From Candidatus Babelota bacterium (GTDB taxonomy: Bacteria > Babelota > Babeliae > Babelales > Babelaceae): a DNA stretch of 17,722 nucleotides. Location: assembly GCA_003174035.1 (NCBI GenBank), contig PRDV01000080.1, positions 1-17,722 of the forward strand. Direction: 5' to 3'. The position numbers and the translations under genes are program-made. Below the pieces are notes generated by a model. That model saw only the letters and a program-made list of their open reading frames with translations, was not told the DNA's origin and made no database searches. Below are positions 1-6,587 of the stretch, one piece after another; position 1 is the first letter of the stretch; each line of letters opens with the position of its first letter.

Positions 1-1
1 C

Positions 2-106
2 ATGTTTATTGTAAACAAATACACTCAAGTGATGGGTATTCGTACCATTAATTGGCGCTTCCTCTGCGCGCCAAGGGGCGCAGTTTCCGCGCCTGAAAGG
101 AAGTAA
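2..106 (+). CDS. Possible short or partial upstream ORF ending on the next gene's start
   Basis: This frame is open from the window edge and stops with TAA, whose last A is the first base of the ATG at 106 (TAATG overlap). If it starts at the ATG at position 2 it encodes 34 residues, ending ...SAPERK. The overlap suggests translational coupling, or the tail of an upstream gene. It could equally be chance, because the same stretch folds into two hairpins. No family is recognised. Confidence 0.25.
   Translation: MFIVNKYTQVMGIRTINWRFLCAPRGAVSAPERK
52..93 (+). promoter_or_regulatory. Two tandem hairpins in the leader of the AAA-ATPase-like gene
   Basis: The first hairpin pairs TTGGCGC (52-58) perfectly with GCGCCAA (68-74) across a 9-base loop. 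The second pairs GGCGC (77-81) with GCGCC (89-93). No T-run follows either stem, so they do not look like intrinsic terminators. They lie just before the ribosome binding site (AAAGGAAG, ending about 3 bases before the ATG) and could shape translation of the downstream gene. A regulatory role is inference. Confidence 0.35.
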
Positions 107-1788
107 TGAAAAAATGTATTCCGATCGGTATAAGCGATTATAAAGAACTTATAGATGCGAACTGCTATTACGTTGATAAAACACTTTTGGTAAATGATGT
201 CTTGAAAAGCGGTAAAGTAGTTTTGGTAACGCGTCCTCGTCGATTTGGCAAAACCCTCAACATGTCTATGCTCCGTTATTTTTTCGAACAAAGCTTGGAA
301 GATAGGGAATATCTTTTTTCGGCAGCTGCTATTTGGAAGGATGCCCAAGCTAAGGCGTCGTTTGGGCAGTTTCCTGTGATTTTTTTGACCTTTAAGGGTG
401 TAAAAGCGTCGCGCTGGGAGGTGTGCTATGATAGGTTTGCTCTCACAATCTATGAAGAATTTGATAGGCATCGATTTCTTCTTGAAACTGCACTAGAGCC
501 TGAGGAAATAAAACTTTATAGACGTATTCTTGAGAGAGAGGCGTCAGAGGCCGAGTTAGGCTCGAGTCTTCATTTTCTGGCGAAGCTTCTTGAGCGTTAT
601 TATAAAAAGAAGGTTGTTGTCATTATCGATGAATATGATGTACCGATTCAATCTGCTTTTGTCCATGGTTTTTACCAAGAGGCTATCGATTTTTCAAAAT
701 CATTATTAACAGCGATATTAAAAGACAATAATCTGTTAGAGAAGGGGATTGTTACCGGTATTTTAACACTAGCAAAGGCGGGAATATTTACCGATCTCAA
801 TAACTTAGATGTATTTAATCTTACTCATGCAAGAATGGCGGACAAGTTTGGTTTTACTCCACAAGAAGTAGAACAACTTCTTAATTATTACGATCTTGCA
901 AACAAAAAAGAAGAGATAAAAGCTTGGTATGATGGTTACGCCTTTGGCATGACGGCTGAGATATATAATCCCTGGTCTGTGCTTAAGTGTACAAATGATC
1001 AAGGCATTTTGGAAATGTACTGGGCAAATACGAGTGATAATGTCCTTATTAAGAAATTAATTACTCGAGCATCTGCAAGTCTGAAGTCTGAGCTAGAAAT
1101 TATTTTAGCCAATAAAACGGTCCGACAACCCATTGTGGAAACTATTATTTTTCCGGATCTAGATCATCGATCCGATTTGATCTGGAGCCTACTGCTGTTT
1201 ACTGGTTACTTAACTTATCAAAATTATGAAATGGAAAAAGGCAAAAAAGTATGTTCACTCATGATTCCCAACCAAGAAATCCGTTATCTTTATATTGATA
1301 TGCTCAACAACATATTTAAAGATGCAATCATAGGCGGCGAAGTTTCGGATTTACTGCTGGCAATTACAGAGGGTGATACCTATACCTTTACGAAGCTTTT
1401 ACAAAGCTTCGTGCTCAGTAGCATGAGTGTTTATGATCTACCAAGCAATGAGCCAGAAAAAAGTTATCACCTTTTTGTGCTTGGGCTTTTGGTAGCATTG
1501 AGTGATTCCTATGAAGTGAAATCTAATAGAGAGAGTGGTTTTGGCCGTTATGATATTATGCTTATTCCAAAAAAGGAGCATAAGCCTGCGGTGGTAATGG
1601 AATTTAAAATTGTTAGGCCAGGTGAAACGCTTGAAGCTGCGGCTCAAAAAGCTCTTGAGCAGATTCGTGCCAAAAAGTATGCTCAGGAGTTGCATGCCAA
1701 ATCCGTTTCATCAGTAGTGGAATACGGCATTGCTTTTGAAGGAAAGAATGTTTTTGTACTCTCAGGTGCTGAAGAAAAAAATGTTTGA
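106..1788 (+). CDS. AAA-ATPase-like / PD-(D/E)XK nuclease family protein
   Basis: Predicted protein of 560 residues with the domain pair known as AAA-ATPase_like followed by PDDEXK_9. The N-terminus carries the family signature: PIGISDY, then YYVDKT, then a P-loop-like TRPRRFGKT around residues 41-50. A Walker B-like strand, VVVIIDEYD, lies near residues 169-178. The C-terminal nuclease-like fold has YDIML near 482 and an E-x-K motif (VVMEFKI) near 496-502. The length is normal for the family. The start is supported by AAAGGAAG just upstream. The biological role of this family is not established; it is often multicopy in host-associated bacteria, and nuclease activity here is only inferred from the fold. 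Its last 200 bases are repeated at 14311-14507 within a pseudogene, so the family has been copied or moved locally. Confidence 0.9.
   Translation: MKKCIPIGISDYKELIDANCYYVDKTLLVNDVLKSGKVVLVTRPRRFGKTLNMSMLRYFFEQSLEDREYLFSAAAIWKDAQAKASFGQFPVIFLTFKGVKASRWEVCYDRFALTIYEEFDRHRFLLETALEPEEIKLYRRILEREASEAELGSSLHFLAKLLERYYKKKVVVIIDEYDVPIQSAFVHGFYQEAIDFSKSLLTAILKDNNLLEKGIVTGILTLAKAGIFTDLNNLDVFNLTHARMADKFGFTPQEVEQLLNYYDLANKKEEIKAWYDGYAFGMTAEIYNPWSVLKCTNDQGILEMYWANTSDNVLIKKLITRASASLKSELEIILANKTVRQPIVETIIFPDLDHRSDLIWSLLLFTGYLTYQNYEMEKGKKVCSLMIPNQEIRYLYIDMLNNIFKDAIIGGEVSDLLLAITEGDTYTFTKLLQSFVLSSMSVYDLPSNEPEKSYHLFVLGLLVALSDSYEVKSNRESGFGRYDIMLIPKKEHKPAVVMEFKIVRPGETLEAAAQKALEQIRAKKYAQELHAKSVSSVVEYGIAFEGKNVFVLSGAEEKNV
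1561..1757 (+). repeat. Nuclease-tail repeat, copy 1
   Basis: This 197-base stretch inside the AAA-ATPase-like gene aligns without gaps to 14311-14507. Both copies share runs such as GCCAAATCCGTTTCATCA and GGCATTGCTTTTGAAGG. It encodes the nuclease-like C-terminal domain from LIPKKEH to the final strand. Confidence 0.85.
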
Positions 1789-1798
1789 AGCTCTTCAC

Positions 1799-1993
1799 TC
1801 AAAAGAAAGCCTCGTTATACACCGTGTCTTGGAGGCTGCCATAGATCAAATTATTTCTCACTAAGTTCCAAAGCGGTGCCTGAGACTCTCTTTCTTTTTT
1901 GTTTGCTAGGTGTTCAGCGTAGTGAAGCATTGCAAGAACAATGAGCCATGCATTTGCAGGATTATTGGCAAGCAGAGCCTGTTCGAGGTGCCG
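1799..1993 (-). pseudogene. Possible remnant of a minus-strand gene between 1789 and 2078
   Basis: The 290-base gap between the AAA-ATPase-like gene and pheT has no convincing plus-strand gene. On the minus strand an open frame of 64 residues reads like real protein: it contains LEQALLANNPANAWLIVLAM and APLWNLVRNNLIYGSLQD, and stops with TGA at 1799-1801. Upstream it is closed by a TGA at 1994-1996, beyond which the same frame continues with KTLGEAIARRS. That pattern suggests a decayed gene or a fragment of one. A short real gene starting at the internal ATG (43 residues) is an alternative. There is no good ribosome binding site and no recognised family, so this call rests on composition only. 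Confidence 0.35.
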
Positions 1994-2010
1994 TCAAGAG
2001 CGCCTCGCGA

Positions 2011-2039
2011 TTGCCTCGCCGAGCGTTTTATCGTATACT
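2011..2039 (+). promoter_or_regulatory. Sigma70-type promoter of the pheT-lspA-comF operon
   Basis: A -35 box TTGCCT (2011-2016) and a -10 box TATACT (2034-2039) are separated by exactly 17 bases. Transcription would begin near 2046, leaving a leader of about 33 bases before the pheT ATG. No attenuator-like hairpin is evident in that leader. Confidence 0.6.
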
Positions 2040-2078
2040 CTTGATAATTAGGTTTTTTCATTGAATTAAGGCGTTTAC

Positions 2079-4418
2079 ATGAAGTTTCTCCTCTCTTGGC
2101 TTGTTGATCATATTGCCGTAGATATAAAAGATATTGCTATCTCAGAGCTTGTTAAGAAATTGAGCGCAACGACAGCAGAAATCGATGGCGCTGTGCATTT
2201 AAAAACCGACGTCTCTTCTCTCTTTGCTGCACGAGTAATTGATGCTACTGCAGAAGTTTTGCTCGACTGCCCTGAGTTAAAAAAGAAAATTTCGCTCGAG
2301 CCGCGCAAAGAAAAGCTTGAGCCAGGTGCGATTGTCCTTCTTAAAAAAGAAGGCGACCGGTTTCACCGAGCTTCGCTTGCTGATTTTGGTTCAGAAAAAG
2401 ACGGCACATTACCGCCGGTGTATATGTCTGATGGTGATCTAAAAGGCGGTTGGCGCGATTCAATTCAGGCAGAAGACTATGTGTTGTATATTGATAATAA
2501 AGCACTCACTAATCGTCCAGATCTTTGGGGTCACCGTGGGCTTGCGCGAGAGGTCGCGGCTCTTTTAGGGAAGGATATGGTGAGCGAAGATCGCTTTCTT
2601 GCTTCCAAAATGATTAAGCATTACGAGCATGTTGCTCCATCGTCTCCACAACATCCCTATAGTTTTGAGATTACCCAGAATCAACTGTGTGGGCAACCTT
2701 GTAGAAGATTGGCCGGTTTATACATTCCACAAGTCGAATCACGGGCATCGCTTTTACCGATAGCGGTGCGCCTTGCGCGGGTTGATGCACGTCCTATCGA
2801 TGCGCTGGTTGATATGACAAATTATGTCATGTTTGATATTTCCCAACCTATGCATGTGTTTGATGCTCGAGCTTTGGGAACAAAAAAAATCGTGGGCCGC
2901 TGCGCACAGGAGGGAGAAAAAATTATTCTGCTCGATGGCGATGAAGTTACGCTTACCTCTTCTGACTATGTGATAACTGATGGCACAAAGCCACTTGCTG
3001 TCGCTGGGATTATGGGAGGTAAGGATTCAGCGGTTGGAGTAAAAACAACCGAAATACTTATCGAGGCTGGTAATTTTGAGCCAGCTGCCATACGTAAGAC
3101 GGCAACACGTATAAAAAAGCGCACAGAATCATCTACACGTTTTGAAAAGAGTTTGGATCCCAATCAAAATACTCTTGCACTCTTGCGGTACCTCAAGCTT
3201 ATGGACGATGCTCAGATTCCTTATACAGCTACTGATAGTATCGTTTCTTTAGGTGCCCTTGCCCATGAGCATAGTATTGAACTCTCACATGAAGATATCG
3301 AAAGTCGCATTGGAGAACGCATAAGCGCTGAAAAAATCGAGGAGATTTTGAAGCGTCTGGGGTTTGGAGTTGAAAGTAGGCGGGGTTTGCCCATTACCTA
3401 TCTTGTTACGGTGCCCACCTTCAGAGGAACAAAGGATGTTACTATTGCTGAGGACATTATTGAGGAAATCGCTCGGTTTATTGGCTATGGAGCAATTCAG
3501 CCTATTGCACCTTCTCGCGCTATGGTAGCATTTGAAACCTCGTTTATTGAGCGTAAACGGTCTCTTAAGAACTTACTTGCCTACGGGCTTTCCATGCGAG
3601 AAGTAGATACCTATGCTTTCTTTAATGAAGAGTTCTTAAAAACTATCGGGTTTGATCCACAAGATGCATTAGTGATAGCAAATCCCCTTTCGGAACAGTG
3701 GAAACGGCTGGTAACTACCTTAATACCGAATCTTTTACAGTGTGTTTCTCAGAACGCTCACACGGAAACGCAGCGCTTTTTTGAATGCGGACGCGTGTGG
3801 TTTATGGAAGACAATAATCCCATAGAAACGCAGGAATGCGCGGGCATTTGGTATGAGCAAAAAGTGCCACTCGATTTTTATGAGAGTAAATCCCAGTTGA
3901 TGAGACTTTTTGCTATGGTTCGCTTGCCGGTGAGATGGGAAAAACAAACACTGCGCGAGGTTCCTTGGTATGATAAGCATAGGTCAGCAGAACTCTGGTA
4001 TAAGGATCGTATTATAGGACGAGCTGGTATGATGGCCCATTCCTTTTTGCGTTCTCTTATGCAGGGAGAAGCTTTTATTTTTGAGCTCGACTTAAATGTA
4101 CTGATTCATGAGCCTCTTGCGATAGAGCAGTTTAAGCCACTCAAAAAATTTCCAGCAACTGATTTGGATATTAGTATGCTGGTGCCGATTAATTGCTCAG
4201 TATCCAGTATCGAACAAAAAATTCGTGCTGCTGATGCGCGTATTATTTCCGTTACACTTATAGATATGTTTGAAAAGTCTGAGTGGCAAGATAAAAAATC
4301 GCTTACTTTTAGATTTGTCGGCTATGACCCAGAAGGAACTCTTACTAAAGAGGCTATTGATGATATGTGGTCAAAGGTTGTACAGGGAGTAAAAACCTTA
4401 GGCGCGGAGGTCAGATAA
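2079..4418 (+). CDS. pheT: Phenylalanine--tRNA ligase beta subunit
   Basis: 779 residues, close to the usual length of about 790-800. Together with PheS it forms the cytoplasmic alpha2-beta2 enzyme that charges tRNA-Phe. The N-terminus (MKFLLSWLVDHI) is typical. The TNRPDLWGHRGLAREVAAL block is near 143-163. The B3/B4 editing region includes DALVDMTNYVMFDISQPMHVFDA near 240-265. The B5 domain is near 390-470, the catalytic-like core follows, and an FDX-ACB anticodon-binding domain fills the last ~90 residues (KKFPATDLDISMLVP onward). Residues about 45-140, where the EMAP-like tRNA-binding OB fold normally sits, are unusually divergent and lack the NADKL-type motif. pheS is not in the window. 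AAGG precedes the ATG, and the stop overlaps the lspA start. Confidence 0.95.
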   Translation: MKFLLSWLVDHIAVDIKDIAISELVKKLSATTAEIDGAVHLKTDVSSLFAARVIDATAEVLLDCPELKKKISLEPRKEKLEPGAIVLLKKEGDRFHRASLADFGSEKDGTLPPVYMSDGDLKGGWRDSIQAEDYVLYIDNKALTNRPDLWGHRGLAREVAALLGKDMVSEDRFLASKMIKHYEHVAPSSPQHPYSFEITQNQLCGQPCRRLAGLYIPQVESRASLLPIAVRLARVDARPIDALVDMTNYVMFDISQPMHVFDARALGTKKIVGRCAQEGEKIILLDGDEVTLTSSDYVITDGTKPLAVAGIMGGKDSAVGVKTTEILIEAGNFEPAAIRKTATRIKKRTESSTRFEKSLDPNQNTLALLRYLKLMDDAQIPYTATDSIVSLGALAHEHSIELSHEDIESRIGERISAEKIEEILKRLGFGVESRRGLPITYLVTVPTFRGTKDVTIAEDIIEEIARFIGYGAIQPIAPSRAMVAFETSFIERKRSLKNLLAYGLSMREVDTYAFFNEEFLKTIGFDPQDALVIANPLSEQWKRLVTTLIPNLLQCVSQNAHTETQRFFECGRVWFMEDNNPIETQECAGIWYEQKVPLDFYESKSQLMRLFAMVRLPVRWEKQTLREVPWYDKHRSAELWYKDRIIGRAGMMAHSFLRSLMQGEAFIFELDLNVLIHEPLAIEQFKPLKKFPATDLDISMLVPINCSVSSIEQKIRAADARIISVTLIDMFEKSEWQDKKSLTFRFVGYDPEGTLTKEAIDDMWSKVVQGVKTLGAEVR

Positions 4419-4882
4419 TGCGTAATGCCGGCAATTATATGCTTTTAGCAGCTACTGCGCTGTTAGTTGATAGAATAAGTAAGTGGTGGGCTATGGATGC
4501 CTGGCTTCATGAATGGGTTATTGCTCCTTTTCTTTCATTTCAGCTTACTATAAATCGTGGGATTTCTTGGGGAATATTACACAGCGCTGATGCAGGGGTA
4601 TATCTGCTTATGACGCTAGCGATTATGACCATAACTACTGTATTGGGAATATACGCCTTTGGGCGATTGAAGGCTGGTTATTCAGTTATCGGAGAAGTGT
4701 TGATTATCAGTGGTTCGTTTTCCAATATTATCGATAGATGCTTGTATGGTGGTGTCATAGATTTTATTATGGTGCACAAAGGGTCATTGGTATGGCCGCT
4801 GTTTAACGTAGCTGATATGTGCATTGTGATCGGAGTCATGATCATGGCATGGAGCCTTTTTGCAGTTCGTGAACATGCGTGA
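4418..4882 (+). CDS. lspA: Lipoprotein signal peptidase (signal peptidase II)
   Basis: 154 residues from the ATG that overlaps the pheT stop (TAATG), with GGAGG seven bases upstream; a longer in-frame start at 4367 inside pheT is less likely. LspA is an inner-membrane aspartic protease that removes the signal peptide of prolipoproteins after lipid modification. Visible hallmarks are DRISK (D18), NRGISWG (N46), SNIIDR (N103, D106), GGVIDF (D115) and FNVAD (N130, D133); D115 and D133 match the catalytic aspartate pair. Four hydrophobic segments fit the family topology. A probable substrate in the window is the lipoprotein at 14621, which has an LSGC lipobox. Co-transcription with pheT and comF is implied by the overlaps. 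Confidence 0.93.
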   Translation: MRNAGNYMLLAATALLVDRISKWWAMDAWLHEWVIAPFLSFQLTINRGISWGILHSADAGVYLLMTLAIMTITTVLGIYAFGRLKAGYSVIGEVLIISGSFSNIIDRCLYGGVIDFIMVHKGSLVWPLFNVADMCIVIGVMIMAWSLFAVREHA

Positions 4883-5519
4883 AGCATGGTCCTTTATTCA
4901 GAATATCTTAGCGCCTCCTTTTTGTTTTTATTGCAGAGAATACGGCTCACCCGAAATAGTACTCTGCGTATCGTGTACTCAACTGGTAAAGCCGATTATA
5001 TCTACTTCCTTAGTGCTTAGTAAAGAATACACTATGCAAGTCCATGCAGTGAGCGCTTATGAGGATCCCTTGAAATCGCTTATTTTAGCAAAAGGGCGAT
5101 CAGATTACTCAGCAGGTGCAAAGCTGGGGTCGCTCATCTGGCAGCACTCAGCGCTGAGAAATATTCCTTTCGATTATCTTGTGCCCGTTCCTTTACATAG
5201 ATCACGTTTTGCCTATCGGGGCTTTAATCAATGCGTTCTTATTGCCCGCGCGTTAGAAAAATTGAGTAGCAAACCGGTTGTAGAATGTGTAGAACGAACA
5301 AGGCGTACAAGGGTTCAGTCTCTTTTTAAAGCAGTGGGACGGCATAAAAATGTAGAAGGTGCTTTTAGGCTTCTGTCTGAATATACCCTAGAAAATAAGG
5401 TTATTGTGCTCATTGATGATCTTATGACATCGGGTGCTACGCTCTCTCAAGTTGGGAAGGAATTGATAAAAGATAGGCCAAAAGAGATTCACGCAGTTGT
5501 TGCCTGTAGAGTTATTTGA
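4860..5519 (+). CDS. comF: ComF family phosphoribosyltransferase-like protein
   Basis: 219 residues if translated from the TTG at 4860, which has GGAG five bases upstream. An ATG at 4875 would give 214 residues but has a poorly spaced ribosome site. Either start lies inside the 3' end of lspA, so translation is probably coupled. An N-terminal four-cysteine zinc motif is intact (C22, C25, C36, C39), followed by PVPLHRSRFAYRGFNQ and the phosphoribosyltransferase loop VIVLIDDLMTSGATL near 180-195. ComF proteins take part in DNA uptake during natural transformation, moving single-stranded DNA through the inner membrane, and are often kept outside competence loci. No other competence gene is present here, so a role in uptake is family knowledge, not evidence from this window. 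Confidence 0.88.
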   Translation: MQFVNMREAWSFIQNILAPPFCFYCREYGSPEIVLCVSCTQLVKPIISTSLVLSKEYTMQVHAVSAYEDPLKSLILAKGRSDYSAGAKLGSLIWQHSALRNIPFDYLVPVPLHRSRFAYRGFNQCVLIARALEKLSSKPVVECVERTRRTRVQSLFKAVGRHKNVEGAFRLLSEYTLENKVIVLIDDLMTSGATLSQVGKELIKDRPKEIHAVVACRVI

Positions 5520-5542
5520 ACTATTTTATCGTTCTTTTGACA

Positions 5543-5575
5543 GAAAAGAGAGCGTTTTATGCTATTGAAAAACGC
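5543..5575 (-). terminator. Candidate terminator overlapping the end of the minus-strand gene
   Basis: Read on the minus strand, GCGTTTT (5575-5569) pairs with AAAACGC (5558-5552) around a loop that contains the TAG stop. The stem is followed by the T-rich stretch TCTCTTTTCT. It would end transcription of the gene at 5562-6488 and separate it from the convergent comF. The stem is AT-rich, so it may be weak. Confidence 0.4.
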
Positions 5576-6488
5576 GATCACCAATACCATAAAATAACCA
5601 AAAAAGGGTAATGATGGATGCTAAGGATATTTGATTAGTTGAAAGAGGCCCTACGGTCTCTATATCAAAACGTATTCTCAGCATATCGGTAATGATAACA
5701 CCTGCCGCCAATGCTAATAATAGACTGACAATTGTTAGTGCGCCTCGTTTAAAAAAAGTCTTCTGGCGTTTGAGGGTGTTAATGCTATTTTGAAAATCCT
5801 TTTTTTCTTCACGGACTTTGCTGAGTTGTTCAGTAAATTGCTTCAAAGAAGCTTGGAGCCCCTCAATAATTTTTATCATTTCTAAATTTTCAGCAGTTAA
5901 CTTTTCTTTTTCTTCGTTGATTTTTCTGAGTTGCTGAGTAGTTTCCTTGAAAGAAGTATCTAGTTTCTGTGTCTTTTCTTCAAGCTCTTTTTTCTCATGG
6001 AGAGCTTCCTCGAGATGGCGTTTATTTCTATCGATAGAAACCTGAAGCTTACCGAGCATGCGGGAAATTTGTTCTTTAATAGTTGCTGGTGGAGTTAAAG
6101 ATACTGAAGCTGGTTCTTTAGTTTCTCCATCAGTCAGAGTGATGTCTTTCGTCGACGCGCTTTTTAAACTTCTTTCCGCTAGTTCCGTTAGATCCGTTAG
6201 ACTGGTAAGTATTTCCAAATCATCATGGTCGATAGCAACTCCGATACCATCTGGGTCTTCTGTCAGGTGGAAAGGGTTTACCACAATACCTAGTGTAGCG
6301 CTAGGCTTAGGAGCTTGCTCATTCTCCTCATCCGAATCTGCCTGATCAGGTGAAGATGAAACTTCCTCTTTGGCGAAAGGCTTGATGTTTTGAGATTCCA
6401 TTGCTGGTATTTCAGGAACAAATGAGAGTGCTATTGAAAAACCAATCAGCAAAAAATAATTCGCGAACAAATACCTATTTTGCTTCAT
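5562..6488 (-). CDS. Exported coiled-coil protein with C-terminal membrane segments
   Basis: 308 residues, no recognised family. The ATG has GAGG six bases upstream. The N-terminus is a Sec-type signal peptide (hydrophobic FANYFLLIGFSIALSFV) with likely cleavage at EIPA|ME. An acidic, probably disordered stretch (residues about 35-75) follows. A long lysine/glutamate-rich coiled coil runs from about 135 to 240 (KKELEEKTQKLDTSFKETTQ and onward). Two hydrophobic segments near 250-268 and 285-302 would anchor it in a membrane, separated by a short polar loop. It diverges from the ankyrin gene cluster and may share its control region. The mature start 'ME' matches the ankyrin proteins next door. 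Alternatively the first segment could be a membrane anchor rather than a cleaved signal. Confidence 0.8.
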   Translation of the reverse strand: MKQNRYLFANYFLLIGFSIALSFVPEIPAMESQNIKPFAKEEVSSSPDQADSDEENEQAPKPSATLGIVVNPFHLTEDPDGIGVAIDHDDLEILTSLTDLTELAERSLKSASTKDITLTDGETKEPASVSLTPPATIKEQISRMLGKLQVSIDRNKRHLEEALHEKKELEEKTQKLDTSFKETTQQLRKINEEKEKLTAENLEMIKIIEGLQASLKQFTEQLSKVREEKKDFQNSINTLKRQKTFFKRGALTIVSLLLALAAGVIITDMLRIRFDIETVGPLSTNQISLASIITLFWLFYGIGDRVFQ

Positions 6489-6525
6489 ATGAACCTCAAA
6501 CGGAATGTGTAATATAGTTGCAAAT

Positions 6526-6540
6526 CAAGATTAAATCTTG
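6526..6540. promoter_or_regulatory. Palindrome between divergent promoters (candidate operator)
   Basis: CAAGAT (6526-6531) and ATCTTG (6535-6540) form a perfect inverted repeat around TAA. It overlaps the -10 box proposed for the minus-strand gene and the -35 box proposed for the plus-strand ankyrin cluster. A protein bound here could control both directions. No regulator gene is visible nearby. Confidence 0.4.
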
Positions 6541-6556
6541 GCTTGTGAAAAGTCAA
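6528..6556 (-). promoter_or_regulatory. Candidate promoter for the minus-strand coiled-coil gene
   Basis: On the minus strand, TTGACT (6556-6551) is followed after 17 bases by TAATCT (6533-6528). The -35 box is close to consensus; the -10 box is weak. It faces away from the ankyrin promoter and overlaps it. Confidence 0.35.
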
Positions 6557-6566
6557 ATTATATATT
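6538..6566 (+). promoter_or_regulatory. Promoter of the ankyrin gene cluster
   Basis: TTGGCT (6538-6543) and TATATT (6561-6566) are spaced by 17 bases, in an AT-rich region. The start point would be near 6573, giving a leader of about 40 bases before the ATG at 6612. No comparable promoter was found before the next two ankyrin genes, so this one may serve all three. Confidence 0.5.
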
Positions 6567-6587
6567 ACTCTCCTGTTATATCATCTC

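Noticed and set aside
3..17. Inverted repeat TGTTTA-TTG-TAAACA at the left edge as an operator
   Set aside because: It is short, AT-rich and at the window edge, with no promoter that can be placed relative to it.
25..471. Minus-strand frame of 148 codons opposite the AAA-ATPase-like gene
   Set aside because: It overlaps a well-supported gene and has no family pattern; it is a shadow frame.
1781..1864. Plus-strand 27-residue frame overlapping the end of the AAA-ATPase-like gene
   Set aside because: Very short, no proper ribosome site, no recognisable family, and it conflicts with the more protein-like minus-strand frame.
4367..4417. Longer start for lspA inside pheT
   Set aside because: The ATG at 4418 has GGAGG at ideal spacing and overlaps the pheT stop; the extra 17 residues are polar and not LspA-like.
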